24,888 bases of DNA. It comes from Persebacter sp051008975. GTDB taxonomy: Bacteria > Pseudomonadota > Gammaproteobacteria > Tethybacterales > Persebacteraceae. The notes beneath the pieces are model-generated. The model was not told the DNA's origin, made no database searches, and was given only the letters and a program-made list of their open reading frames with translations. The stretch is taken from positions 1 to 24,888 of the forward strand of contig JBPCXA010000158.1 in the NCBI GenBank assembly GCA_051008975.1. The letters are read 5' to 3'. Shown one piece after another: positions 7,505 to 21,497 of the stretch. Position 1 is the stretch's first letter, and the number at the start of each line of letters is the position of its first letter. Made by a program: the position numbers and the translations under genes.

Positions 7505-8830
7505 TTATGACTTTTCCCGCGTATTCGGGTGGTGCGACCGGGTAAAAGGCATCGGCACGACCTCGGCGTCCGCCGGCACGCCCGGCGTCTCGGCGTATTC
7601 GTCCGGAAGATGCGCCTTAAATTTCCGCCCGAATGTGCTGGTCGGAAAATTGTTTTTGTCCAGCGCGCCGTCAAACGGCGCATATCCCATCGCGATGTTT
7701 TTGCCGATGTCCGGGTGATACCACGGCGAAGTGATAAAACCGCACGGTTCGCCGCCCGCCGCCGGAGAAAGCGGCCAAAAATCGCGCGCGAAATCCTCCA
7801 CCGGCCTGCCGCCGAACGCCAGCCCGACCAGCTGCAGCGGATACGGTTTTTCGCCCGCCGCCAAATCCGCCTTCATTTTTTCCAGCACATCGCGCCCGAT
7901 GTAGTCGCCGGGTTTTTTCCATTCGCCGGCGCCGGACAACGACACCTGATATCCCAAATTGCACTGGAACGGATTGTGCTGCGCGTCCATATCCTGCCCC
8001 CACGACAAAATTCCCGCCTGAATGCGGCGGCAATGCGACGGCGCGGTCACCATAAGATTGTGCCTTTCGCCCGCCGCCAAAACGGCGTTCCACATATCTT
8101 CCGCGTACAACGTCGCGTCGCGCAGATAAATTTCATATCCCGCCTCGCCGGAAAAACCGGTTTGCGAAATGACGCAGTCGCGTCCGCCCACCTTCGCCTC
8201 CGCCAGACCGTAATAGGGCATATCGTCAATGTCAATTTGATCGCCGATCAAATCCTTCATCAGCGCCGGAGATTTTTTGCCCTGCACCTGCACCGGACAG
8301 ACGTCCAACTCGTCAATCGCCACATTAAAGCGGCGGTCGTGATTGACCCCCTGCAGGTACATTCCGACGTCCGAATCGGCGAGCGAAAACCAGAATTCAT
8401 CGGGCGCGATCCGCAGCAGAACCGGATCGTTTAATACGCCGCCGGCCGCGTTGCACAAAATTACATAGCGCGCCCGCATCGGCGCGATTTTTGTCGCGTC
8501 GCGGGTGATGACATAGTCGACAAATTTTTCCGCGTCCGGACCTTTCACCATAATCTGCCGCTCGACGGCGACATTCCAAAGCGTCGCGTGATTCTTCAAC
8601 GCCTCGTATTCCGCCATCGGACCGCCTTCTTCGGGGCGGACATAGCCGAACGGATGATACATGCGGTTATACACCGTCGCACGCCAGCATCCCGCCCGCA
8701 TCGACAAATGCCAGAAAGGGGATTTGCGGACGCGCGTAAAAATCAGCATCTGCGCCGGAGTCGCGCCGGACTGGCGCAGGTTGTAGGGAACCCGCCGGTC
8801 CGACTGGTCGACGGAAGTAAAATGTTTCAT
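7505..8830 (-). CDS. GcvT-fold folate-dependent demethylase, DmdA-like
   Basis: A 441-residue GcvT-superfamily protein. It has a long N-terminal part (RKSPFWHLSMRAG, ATVYNRMYHP) before the folate-binding fold, then GGVLNDPV (Asn134-Asp135), SQTGFSGEAGYEIY, and a C-terminal barrel with HNPFQCNLGYQV. GcvT proteins have two aspartates (DD) where this one has ND, the form I recall in the dimethylsulfoniopropionate demethylase DmdA (GGMLNDPV). These enzymes move a methyl group from sulfur, nitrogen or oxygen to tetrahydrofolate. The substrate here could be DMSP or a related methylated compound such as a methylated glycine; the sequence alone does not decide. The start ATG is eight bases after the stop of the upstream paralogous gene and has no clear ribosome binding site, so it probably depends on coupling. 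A longer frame upstream is only an overlap with that gene. Confidence 0.82.
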   Translation of the reverse strand: MKHFTSVDQSDRRVPYNLRQSGATPAQMLIFTRVRKSPFWHLSMRAGCWRATVYNRMYHPFGYVRPEEGGPMAEYEALKNHATLWNVAVERQIMVKGPDAEKFVDYVITRDATKIAPMRARYVILCNAAGGVLNDPVLLRIAPDEFWFSLADSDVGMYLQGVNHDRRFNVAIDELDVCPVQVQGKKSPALMKDLIGDQIDIDDMPYYGLAEAKVGGRDCVISQTGFSGEAGYEIYLRDATLYAEDMWNAVLAAGERHNLMVTAPSHCRRIQAGILSWGQDMDAQHNPFQCNLGYQVSLSGAGEWKKPGDYIGRDVLEKMKADLAAGEKPYPLQLVGLAFGGRPVEDFARDFWPLSPAAGGEPCGFITSPWYHPDIGKNIAMGYAPFDGALDKNNFPTSTFGRKFKAHLPDEYAETPGVPADAEVVPMPFTRSHHPNTREKS

Positions 8831-8838
8831 CGCCGAAA

Positions 8839-9939
8839 TTATGCGTGCGTGCGCGTTTTTTGCGGATCGTAAAACGGCGTTTGCGCCGCCGTCGCCGCAC
8901 AGTCGACGCCGTCGCCGACGACTGAAACTTGCGCGCCCGCGCGCGCCAAATCGGGGCGGATATGCGCCAGCGCCAGCGATTTTTTCATCCGCCGCGACCA
9001 TATCGGACTGTTGACTACGCCGACCTCTTCGCCGTCCGACATCAGTTTTTCGCCGCCGGACAGCGCGCCGTCATGCGCGATTTCCAAACCCGCGAGCAAA
9101 AATCGTTCCTTCCCCCGGCGCGCCAGCGCGGCGTCTTTGCCGCGAAAATCACTCGCGGCGTTGATCGCCCAGCCGAGCCCGACTTCAAACGGCGAATGTT
9201 CGGCGTTCATGTCATAGCCGAAAAACAACAGCGCCGCCTCCACCCGCGCCTTGTCCAAACTGGCGAAAGAGCATGGCATAATGCCGATCTCCGCCCCCTG
9301 TCCGACAATATTGTCCCAAATGTCGCCGACTGCGTTCGCGCCGGCGAAAATTTCATAACCGCGCTCGCCGGAATAGCCGGTGCGCGAAAGAATACATTTA
9401 TGTCCGAACAACTCGGCGGACTGATGCTGGAAATATCGCAGCGCGGGCAGATCGATCGGCGTATGACGGTTCAAAAAATCCGCGGCCTTCGGACCCTGCA
9501 GCGAAATATTGTGCAAATCGTCGTCCAACGCAATATCCACGTTTCGTCCGGCGGCGGATTCCCGCAGGCGTTCCATGCTTTCGCCGGAACCATGCACCAA
9601 AAGCCATTCGTCGCCGTTGTTGTAAATGACGGCGTCGTCGCAAACGCCGCCGGCGTCGTTCAACACCGCGCCGTAAGCCGACCGTCCAACCGCCACTTTC
9701 GTCATGTCGCGCGAGATGATGCGGTCCGCCGTCCGCGCGGCGTCGCCGCCGCGAATGCGCACCTTTTTCAATCCGGACATATCCAAAACTCCGGCGGCTT
9801 CGCGGATGGCGTCGTGTTCGTCATCCGGATCGGTATGATACGACCATGCGGTGCCCATTCCGTTCCAATCTTCCAACTCCGATCCGAGCGTCCGGTGGCG
9901 TCCGGCGAGGGCGGATGTCCGCGATAATTCTTTCGTCAT
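8839..9939 (-). CDS. GcvT-like aminomethyltransferase family protein
   Basis: A 366-residue protein with the complete GcvT fold: LDMSGLKKVRI, then GGVCDDAVI with Asp101-Asp102, LSRTGYSGERGYEIF, and a C-terminal barrel ending near residue 360. The Asp pair matches the T-protein residue that positions folate, so transfer of a one-carbon unit to tetrahydrofolate is likely. Typical GcvT works in the glycine cleavage system with GcvH, GcvP and Lpd, but none of these is nearby; the neighbour is a DmdA-like paralogue. It may therefore serve demethylation of a betaine-type compound rather than glycine cleavage. ATG 9939 is chosen because AGGGGAG lies just upstream; a longer frame to 9981 runs through this site and the -10 element. 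It is the first gene after a promoter-like sequence. Confidence 0.85.
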   Translation of the reverse strand: MTKELSRTSALAGRHRTLGSELEDWNGMGTAWSYHTDPDDEHDAIREAAGVLDMSGLKKVRIRGGDAARTADRIISRDMTKVAVGRSAYGAVLNDAGGVCDDAVIYNNGDEWLLVHGSGESMERLRESAAGRNVDIALDDDLHNISLQGPKAADFLNRHTPIDLPALRYFQHQSAELFGHKCILSRTGYSGERGYEIFAGANAVGDIWDNIVGQGAEIGIMPCSFASLDKARVEAALLFFGYDMNAEHSPFEVGLGWAINAASDFRGKDAALARRGKERFLLAGLEIAHDGALSGGEKLMSDGEEVGVVNSPIWSRRMKKSLALAHIRPDLARAGAQVSVVGDGVDCAATAAQTPFYDPQKTRTHA

Positions 9940-9969
9940 GATCTCCCCTTTTTTACATAAGAAAAAACA

Positions 9970-9999
9970 AATATAACACATCCGAAGCGGACCGCGTAA
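9970..9999 (-). promoter_or_regulatory. Promoter-like element before the GcvT/DmdA-like pair
   Basis: Read on the - strand, TTACGC (9994-9999) is followed by an 18-bp spacer and TATATT (9970-9975). The 75-base gap between ispF and the GcvT-like gene is strongly AT-rich on its lower side, unlike the adjoining coding DNA. The leader would be only about 25 bases, too short for a glycine riboswitch. Confidence 0.45.
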
Positions 10000-10014
10000 T
10001 TTTTCCGGAGACGT

Positions 10015-10491
10015 TTATGTCCGTTCCATCATCGCGACGGCGAAAACCGCCGCGCCCTCTTCGCGTCCGACAAAGCCGAGTTTTTCGGTCGTCGTCGCCT
10101 TGACGCTGATTTGCGACAAGTCCGCGCCGGTCGCCGCCGCCACATTCCGCCGCATCGCCGAAATATGCGGCGACAACTTCGGCGTCTGCAGCGCCACGGT
10201 CGCGTCTATGTTGAGAATCCGCCCGCCCGCCGCGCGCACTTTTTTCATCGTTTCCGAAAGCAACAGCAAACTATCGGCATCGCGCCATTTTTCTTCGGTA
10301 TCCGGAAAATGCGCGCCGATGTCGCCCAGCGCGAACGCCCCCAGCAGCGCGTCGCATATCGCGTGCGACAGCGCGTCCGCGTCCGAATGCCCCGCCAAAC
10401 CGCGGTCGTGCGGAATGCGGACGCCGCCCAAAATCAACTCCCGCCCCGCCGCGAACGCGTGAACGTCAAAACCGCAGCCGACGCGAATCAT
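10015..10491 (-). CDS. ispF: 2-C-methyl-D-erythritol 2,4-cyclodiphosphate synthase
   Basis: A 158-residue protein, the usual IspF length. It cyclises CDP-methylerythritol 2-phosphate with release of CMP in the MEP isoprenoid pathway and works as a homotrimer in the cytoplasm. Seen: the metal ligands in GFDVHAF (Asp and His) and the following HSDADALSH, the GDIGAHFPD loop, and the C-terminal TTEKLGFVGREEG. The ATG overlaps the ispD stop as ATGA (10488-10491), so the two are coupled; a longer upstream frame is just ispD read out of phase. It is the last gene of the tuf-rpoC-isp run; no clear terminator follows it. Confidence 0.95.
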   Translation of the reverse strand: MIRVGCGFDVHAFAAGRELILGGVRIPHDRGLAGHSDADALSHAICDALLGAFALGDIGAHFPDTEEKWRDADSLLLLSETMKKVRAAGGRILNIDATVALQTPKLSPHISAMRRNVAAATGADLSQISVKATTTEKLGFVGREEGAAVFAVAMMERT

Positions 10492-11156
10492 CCGCCCGCC
10501 GCCCGCGCGGACAAAATCGCCGCCGCCGCCGCGAAATCTTCGGCGCGCGTAATCTTGATGTTCGCCGCGTCCCCGGCGACCAGCAGCGGCGCGTATCCCG
10601 CCCGCTCCATCGCCTGCGATTCGTCGACGCAGTCGTCCGACAACGCGGCGCGCAACATCCCCGCGCGAAACATTTGCGGCGTCTGCGCCAGATATTTTTT
10701 GTCGCGCGAAAGAGTCCGCCGCGCGCGCCCGTCCGATTCTTCTTTTAATGAATCGGAAAGCGGCAACGCCAGCAGTCCGCCGATTTCGTCCTTTTCCGCC
10801 GCCGCCAAAAATCGCGCCAAAACCGAATCGCGCAGACACGGACGGGCGCCGTCATGCACCACCGCCCAGTCGTCGTCGTCCAAATTCCGCAAGCCGCCCA
10901 GCACCGACGCCGCGCGGGTTTTGCCGCCCGCCGCAATAATTTCCGCCCGCCGCGGCAACTCCGCCGCCGCGCGGGTCGCCGTCGCCGTCATATCGGGCGC
11001 GACGACCGCGATCACGGAATCAACGCGCGCATTCGCGGCGAACGGACGCAGCGAATGCCACAACACCGTCCGCCCGGCGAGCGCGGCGAATTGTTTGGGC
11101 GCGCCGCCCGCGCGGGTGCCGCGTCCCGCCGCGACGACAATTGCGCGCAACGCCAT
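10488..11156 (-). CDS. ispD: 2-C-methyl-D-erythritol 4-phosphate cytidylyltransferase
   Basis: A 222-residue cytidylyltransferase that joins CTP and methylerythritol 4-phosphate, the MEP-pathway reaction two steps before IspF. Seen: the nucleotide-binding loop VVAAGRGTR with Arg15, PKQF with Lys21, VVHDGARP, and the C-terminal TPQMF and IKIT segments. ATG 11156 is preferred over an in-frame TTG two codons upstream; neither has a good ribosome binding site. Only 27 bases separate it from the rpoC stop, with no hairpin and T run, so transcription probably continues from the polymerase genes. Confidence 0.94.
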   Translation of the reverse strand: MALRAIVVAAGRGTRAGGAPKQFAALAGRTVLWHSLRPFAANARVDSVIAVVAPDMTATATRAAAELPRRAEIIAAGGKTRAASVLGGLRNLDDDDWAVVHDGARPCLRDSVLARFLAAAEKDEIGGLLALPLSDSLKEESDGRARRTLSRDKKYLAQTPQMFRAGMLRAALSDDCVDESQAMERAGYAPLLVAGDAANIKITRAEDFAAAAAILSARAAGG

Positions 11157-11183
11157 CCGCAAAGGCGCGAAAAGGCGGAAAAA

Positions 11184-14100
11184 TCAGCCGTCCGCGGGAG
11201 GCGTCTCTTCGGCGGGCGCGGCGTCCGCCTCCGCCTCCGCGGGCGCCTCTTCCCCGCCCACTTCCAGTCCTTCGCGCAAAATATGTTCGGCTTCCAGTTG
11301 CGCGTCGTGTTGCTCGCGGAGTTTCTTTTCCACGAAACCGGTGCCAGCCGGCACGAGTTTGCCGATGATCACGTTTTCTTTGAGACCGAGCAATTTGTCG
11401 GGGTCGCCGCTCACCGCCGCGTCGGTCAAGACGCGCGAAGTTTCCTGAAAAGACGCGGCGGAAATAAACGAATCGGTCGCCAGGGACGCCTTCGTAATTC
11501 CGAGCAGCACCTGCCGCCCCTTCGCCGGGGATTTTTCGTCTTTGACAAGCGCGGCGTTGACGCGCGAAAGATGGGCGCGCGTAACCCGGTCGCCGGTCCC
11601 GGAATTCTCGCCGGCGGGAATCAGCGTGGAATCGCCGGCGTCGGTGATCTCCACATTGCGCAGCATCTGGCGAATGATCACTTCAATGTGCTTGTCGCTG
11701 ATGTTGACGCCCTGCAGACGATAAACATCCTGCACCTCGCCGACGATATGCTCCACCAGCGCGTCCACGCCGCGCATTTTGAGAATTTCGTGGGGATTGC
11801 TTTCGCCGTCCACGATTTCCTCGCCGCGCCCGATGGAGCTGCCGTCCTGCGCGAGAATCGTCCGCCCCTTCGGTACGCTGTGGAATTTCGCCGAGACGAT
11901 TTCCACGATTTTCGCGCCGCCGGAAACTTTCATCCCCTTCACGCCGGCGACGATGTCCTTCATCCACTTGCGCAAATCGGTCTCCTGCTCCATCGCGACG
12001 CGGGCGGCGCCGGCGCTCTTGTCCTTGAACATCGCGTGATATTCAAGGTCAATCGCCTCCATCCGCTTGCGCCAGCTGACGAGCAAAAGCTTGTCCTCCT
12101 TGCCGGAGACGATTTTGGACAGCCCGCGCTCGCCGGAAACGACGAAGTTGCGGAGTTTTTCGTAGGAGCGCTCCTTGTCGGACAGCATCTCGACCAGACC
12201 GTCCGCCCACTCCCGCAAATGCGGCGGCAGCGGTTTTCTGCTCTCGCCCTTTCTCGTTTCCTTCTCCGGCGAAACGCGGCGCGAAAAGGCGCGATACCAG
12301 CCGCCGAGTTTCTTGCTGGAAATGCCGCCGCCGGCGGCGGTGCTGGAAGCGATCTTGCGCAGCGCCTTTTCGGAGGACACGACGATGTCGCGGAATTTTT
12401 CGGGCGAATTCACGGAATCCTCCAAACTCGCGGACAACCGCTCGGCCCAAGTTTTGAGGCGCGGCGGCACTTTGTCGCTGCGGCACGTGTCCAAAACCTG
12501 ATGGCGGATTTCAATGCCGACTTCCTTTTCGGTGCGCGGATTGGCGTCGCGGACCGAAAACAGCCCGGACAATCCGGCGTACACCTCCGCCGCGTCGCCG
12601 TCCGGCGCGGCGATGACGTCGCCGGCGGAGATTTCGTCGCCCTTATGCAGAACCGTCCGCCCCTCGGCGATGTGATGCGTCTCTTTTTTGTCGTCGTCCA
12701 CGATCGCCAGCACCTGCTTGCCGCGCTGCAGCCCGCGCAAGGAAACGCGCCCCGAAGCGTTGGCGAGAATCGCCGGCTCCTTCGGTTCGCGCGCCTCGAA
12801 CAACTCCGCCACCCGCGGCAGCCCGCCGGTGATGTCGCGGCTTTTCGCGGTCTTTTGCGGCATTTTGGCGAGAATATCGCCCACCGCGATCTGTTCGCCG
12901 CGGCACACCTTGGACGGCAAAATCGCGCCGGGCAAAAGCAAAATCGTCACCGGCGTATCGGTGCCGGGGATTTTTACTTCGCCGCCGTTCGCCAGCAAAA
13001 ATTTGATTTGCGGCTGCTTCGCCTTCTTGCCGCCCTGCTTGTTTTCGGTGATCGTGACGATCGACAGCCCGGTCATTTCGTCGGTCTGCTCGCGCGCGTT
13101 GACGCCCATTTCTATGTTTTCCAGTTTCGCGCGCCCGGCATATTCGGCGACGATCGGACGCGCCATCGGATCGCGCTGCGAAAGCGTCCGCCCGGCCTCG
13201 ATCGTCTCGCCGTCCCGCACTTTGAGAATCTGCCCGTATTGCAGGCGATAACGTTCGCGTTCGCGGCCGCTGATTTCCTGCACGGACATTTCGCCGCCGC
13301 GCGACACCACCACCAAATCGCCGTCCGAATTCGCGACATAGCGGACGTTCAAACGCACGACGCCGGCGTTGCGGGAGTTCACATTGTCCGCCACGACTTC
13401 GCGCGACGCCGCGCCGCCGATGTGAAAGGTGCGCATCGTCAGCTGCGTGCCGGGTTCGCCGATGGACTGCGCCGCCACGACGCCGACCGCCTCGCCCAGA
13501 CGCACCCTGCCGCCGCGCCCCAAATCGCGCCCGTAGCATTTTACGCATATACCGTATTCGGAACCGCAGGTCACCGGGCTGCGCACCATCGCCTCGTCCA
13601 CGCCGGCTTCGGCGATGTTTTGCGCCGCCTGCTCGTCAATATACGTGCCGGCCGGACAAATTACATTGCCGGTCTGCGGATGCGCCACCTCATACACGAG
13701 AGTCCGCCCCAAAATGCGGTCGAACAGCGGCGCCTGCTCGTTGCCGTCCTTGATGACCGGACGCAGCACGATGCCGTTTTCCACGCCGCAGTCCATTTCG
13801 GAAATGACCACATCCTGCGTCACATCCACCAGCCGCCGCGTCAAATAGCCGGAGTTGGCGGTCTTCAACGCCGTATCCGAAAGCCCCTTGCGCGCGCCGT
13901 GCGTGGAAATAAAATACTGCAGCACCGAAAGCCCCTCGCGGAAATTGGCGGTGATCGCGTTCTCCATAATCCGCCCGTCGGGCTTGGTCATCAGCCCGCG
14001 CATGCCGGCCAGCTGCTTGATTTGCGTCTCGGAGCCGCGCGCGCCGGAATCCGCCATCATATAAATGGAGTTGAACGATTCCCGCTCGCCGCCGTCCTCC

Positions 14101-16214
14101 GTCCGCCGCGACGAAATATGCTTCATCATCACGCGGCTGACCCGTTCGCCGGCCTTGTCCCAGTAATCCACGGACTTGTTGTAGCGTTCGTCCTCGGTGA
14201 GAAGACCGTTTTGGAACTGCGCGCGGGTTTCGCGGATCTTCGCCTCGGTTTCGGCGATGATGTCGTTCTTTTCGGGCGGGATGATCATGTCGTCCATGCA
14301 GACGGAGACCGCCGCACGCGTCGCGCGTTCGAATCCGAAACGCATCAACTGATCGCAAAAAATCACCGTGTCGCGATGCCCGCAGCGGCGGAAACTCTCC
14401 TTGATCAGATCCACGATGTCGCGCTTTTTCAGCGGACGATTAATGCGGGCGAATTCCAGCTTCGGCGGCAGAAATTGATTCAGCAGCGCGCGCCCGGCGG
14501 TCGTCTTCACCAGATGCAAAGACGGCGCGTCTTCGTCCGCCGCCGCCTCGCGCCGTAGGCGGACTTCTATCGGCGTCTGCAATTTGACGACTCCCGCCGC
14601 CAGCGCCCTTTCCACCTCCGCCACGTCGGTAAAGCGCATGCCCGCGCCGGGCGAGTCCGGGCTTTCGCGCGTCGCGTAATACAATCCCAGCACCACATCC
14701 TGGGTCGGCACGATGATCGGTTCGCCGTTGGCCGGCGCCAGAATATTGTTCGACGACAGCATCAGCACCCGCGCCTCGGACTGCGCCTCCACCGAAAGCG
14801 GCACATGCACCGCCATCTGGTCGCCGTCAAAATCGGCGTTGAACGCCACGCACACCAGCGGATGCAATTGAATCGCCTTGCCCTCCGTCAGCACCGGCTC
14901 GAACGCCTGCACGCCGAGACGATGCAAAGTCGGCGCGCGATTCAACAGCACCGGATGCTGCTTGATGACCTCCTCCAAGGCGTCCCACACTTCCGGATCC
15001 TCGGCGTCCACCATCACGCGCGCGTTTTTAACGCTGGCGGCGACGCCGTCCGCGATCAATTTATTGAACACGAACGGACGAAACAACGTCAGCGCCATCT
15101 GCTTGGGCAGCCCGCACTGATGTAGTTTCAAATCCGGCCCGACGACGATCACCGAACGTCCGGAAAAATCCACCCGCTTGCCGAGAAGATTCTGGCGGAA
15201 GCGACCCGACTTGCCCTTGATGATGTCCACCACCGATTTGAGCGGACGGCGGTTCGCGCCGAGCGACGGCTTGCCGCGGCGGCCGTTGTCCAGCAGCGAA
15301 TCCACCGCCTCCTGCAGCATCCGTTTTTCGTTGTTGACGATCACCTCCGGCGCGTCCAAATCCATCAGCCGTTTCAGGCGGTTGTTGCGGTTGATGACGC
15401 GGCGATACAGGTCGTTCAAATCGGAGGTCGTAAACCGCCCGCCCTCCAGCTGCACCAGCGGACGCAAGTCGGGCGGCAGCACCGGAAGTTTTTCCAGCAC
15501 CATCCATTCCGGACGCAGCCCGGCGGCCTGGAAATTCTCCACGATTTTGAGGCGCTTGAAAATTTTCTTGCGCCGCGTGTCGGAGCCGGCGTTGTTCAAC
15601 TCCGCGCGCAAAATCTCGGATTCGGTCTTGAGATCGACGCTCTTCAAAAAATCGCGCACGCCCTCCGCGCCGATGCCGGCCTTGAATCCGTTGCCGTATT
15701 TGTCGCGCATCGTCTTGTACTCGTCCGCCCGCAAAAGCTGCCCGCGCTCCAGTTCGGAGGCGCGCTCCGGATCGACCACCACATACACCTCAAAATAGAG
15801 AATGCGTTCGATGTCGCGCATCGCCAGATCCAAAATCAGCCCGACCCGCGACGGCAGCGCCTTGAAAAATAAAATGTGCGCGACCGGACACGCGAGATTG
15901 ATGTGCGCCATCCGCTCGCGGCGGACGCGCGCGAGAGTCACCTCCACGCCGCACTTTTCGCACACCACGCCGCGATATTTCACGCGCTTGTATTTGCCGC
16001 ACAGGCACTCAAAGTCCTTCATCGGACCGAAAATTTTGGCGCAGAACAGCCCGCCCGGCTCCGGGCGGAAAGTCCGGTAGTTGATCGTCTCCGGCACCCG
16101 CACCTCGCCGTAGGACCAGGATTGGATCTTTTCCGGCGGCGCCAGCGCGAGCCGGATCTCCGAAAAATCGTTTTTGCCCTCCGCGCTTTCCAGCGCGTTA
16201 AAGATGTTCTTCAT
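11184..16214 (-). CDS. rpoC: RNA polymerase beta' subunit with a large extra C-terminal insertion
   Basis: A 1676-residue beta' subunit; E. coli RpoC has 1407. Seen in order: zinc site Cys70, Cys72, Cys85, Cys88; the catalytic NADFDGD (Asp461, Asp463, Asp465); the second zinc site (CGSEYGICVKCYG plus the earlier Cys of DCG); the bridge helix/trigger loop TQLTMRTFHIGGAAS; an SI3-type insert; TGGLPRVAELFEA; VQDVYRLQGV; and KASLATDSFISAASFQET. Between about residues 1186 and 1451 there is an insertion of about 265 residues that accounts for the extra length. The tail is acidic and alanine-rich. The start is ATG 16214, with AAGGAGG five bases upstream, not the TTG six codons earlier. It begins ten bases after the rpoB stop. 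The active site is complete, so it should be functional. Confidence 0.97.
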   Translation of the reverse strand: MKNIFNALESAEGKNDFSEIRLALAPPEKIQSWSYGEVRVPETINYRTFRPEPGGLFCAKIFGPMKDFECLCGKYKRVKYRGVVCEKCGVEVTLARVRRERMAHINLACPVAHILFFKALPSRVGLILDLAMRDIERILYFEVYVVVDPERASELERGQLLRADEYKTMRDKYGNGFKAGIGAEGVRDFLKSVDLKTESEILRAELNNAGSDTRRKKIFKRLKIVENFQAAGLRPEWMVLEKLPVLPPDLRPLVQLEGGRFTTSDLNDLYRRVINRNNRLKRLMDLDAPEVIVNNEKRMLQEAVDSLLDNGRRGKPSLGANRRPLKSVVDIIKGKSGRFRQNLLGKRVDFSGRSVIVVGPDLKLHQCGLPKQMALTLFRPFVFNKLIADGVAASVKNARVMVDAEDPEVWDALEEVIKQHPVLLNRAPTLHRLGVQAFEPVLTEGKAIQLHPLVCVAFNADFDGDQMAVHVPLSVEAQSEARVLMLSSNNILAPANGEPIIVPTQDVVLGLYYATRESPDSPGAGMRFTDVAEVERALAAGVVKLQTPIEVRLRREAAADEDAPSLHLVKTTAGRALLNQFLPPKLEFARINRPLKKRDIVDLIKESFRRCGHRDTVIFCDQLMRFGFERATRAAVSVCMDDMIIPPEKNDIIAETEAKIRETRAQFQNGLLTEDERYNKSVDYWDKAGERVSRVMMKHISSRRTEDGGERESFNSIYMMADSGARGSETQIKQLAGMRGLMTKPDGRIMENAITANFREGLSVLQYFISTHGARKGLSDTALKTANSGYLTRRLVDVTQDVVISEMDCGVENGIVLRPVIKDGNEQAPLFDRILGRTLVYEVAHPQTGNVICPAGTYIDEQAAQNIAEAGVDEAMVRSPVTCGSEYGICVKCYGRDLGRGGRVRLGEAVGVVAAQSIGEPGTQLTMRTFHIGGAASREVVADNVNSRNAGVVRLNVRYVANSDGDLVVVSRGGEMSVQEISGRERERYRLQYGQILKVRDGETIEAGRTLSQRDPMARPIVAEYAGRAKLENIEMGVNAREQTDEMTGLSIVTITENKQGGKKAKQPQIKFLLANGGEVKIPGTDTPVTILLLPGAILPSKVCRGEQIAVGDILAKMPQKTAKSRDITGGLPRVAELFEAREPKEPAILANASGRVSLRGLQRGKQVLAIVDDDKKETHHIAEGRTVLHKGDEISAGDVIAAPDGDAAEVYAGLSGLFSVRDANPRTEKEVGIEIRHQVLDTCRSDKVPPRLKTWAERLSASLEDSVNSPEKFRDIVVSSEKALRKIASSTAAGGGISSKKLGGWYRAFSRRVSPEKETRKGESRKPLPPHLREWADGLVEMLSDKERSYEKLRNFVVSGERGLSKIVSGKEDKLLLVSWRKRMEAIDLEYHAMFKDKSAGAARVAMEQETDLRKWMKDIVAGVKGMKVSGGAKIVEIVSAKFHSVPKGRTILAQDGSSIGRGEEIVDGESNPHEILKMRGVDALVEHIVGEVQDVYRLQGVNISDKHIEVIIRQMLRNVEITDAGDSTLIPAGENSGTGDRVTRAHLSRVNAALVKDEKSPAKGRQVLLGITKASLATDSFISAASFQETSRVLTDAAVSGDPDKLLGLKENVIIGKLVPAGTGFVEKKLREQHDAQLEAEHILREGLEVGGEEAPAEAEADAAPAEETPPADG
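11871..12470 (-). repeat. Three ~80-residue degenerate repeats within the RpoC insertion
   Basis: The conserved tryptophans of VPPRLKTW (codon 12447-12449), LPPHLREW (12207-12209) and TDLRKW (11964-11966) are 80 and 81 codons apart. Copies one and two also share SPEKFRDIVVSSEKALRKI against SYEKLRNFVVSGERGLSKI; copy three keeps the first helix and a shorter KIVEIVS end. Similarity is at protein level with no obvious DNA identity, so the duplication is old. The sequence looks helical and charged. No known domain recognised. Confidence 0.7.
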
Positions 16215-16219
16215 CACCG

Positions 16220-16224
16220 CCTCC

Positions 16225-16226
<2 letters not shown>
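16220..16226 (-). promoter_or_regulatory. Ribosome binding site that fixes the rpoC start
   Basis: A perfect AAGGAGG, five bases before ATG 16214 and overlapping the rpoB stop codon (16225-16227). It argues for coupling of beta and beta' synthesis and rules out the longer TTG-start frame. Confidence 0.85.
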
Positions 16227-21468
<5,242 letters not shown>

Positions 21469-21473
21469 GATTT

Positions 21474-21479
21474 CTCCTT
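21474..21479 (-). promoter_or_regulatory. Ribosome binding site that fixes the long rpoB start
   Basis: AAGGAG lies five bases before ATG 21468. The only internal ATG near the usual RpoB beginning (21039) lacks a comparable site, so the 157-residue N-terminal extension is most likely translated. Confidence 0.82.
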
Positions 21480-21497
21480 AACGGCGGGGACGGCGAA

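Noticed and set aside
9940..10014. Glycine riboswitch before the GcvT-like gene
   Set aside because: The whole gap is 75 bases and contains the likely promoter; there is no room for a glycine aptamer.
10854..14558. A 1234-codon open frame on the + strand opposite ispD and rpoC
   Set aside because: It is antisense to proven genes, rich in Arg, His and Ala, and results from GC-biased third codon positions. The same holds for the long + frames opposite rpoB (18295-20367 and 20515-21981).
11184..16214. rpoC insertion as a misassembly or frameshift chimera
   Set aside because: The frame is continuous, codon use is like the flanks, and canonical sequence resumes exactly after the insert. Read data would be needed for full certainty.
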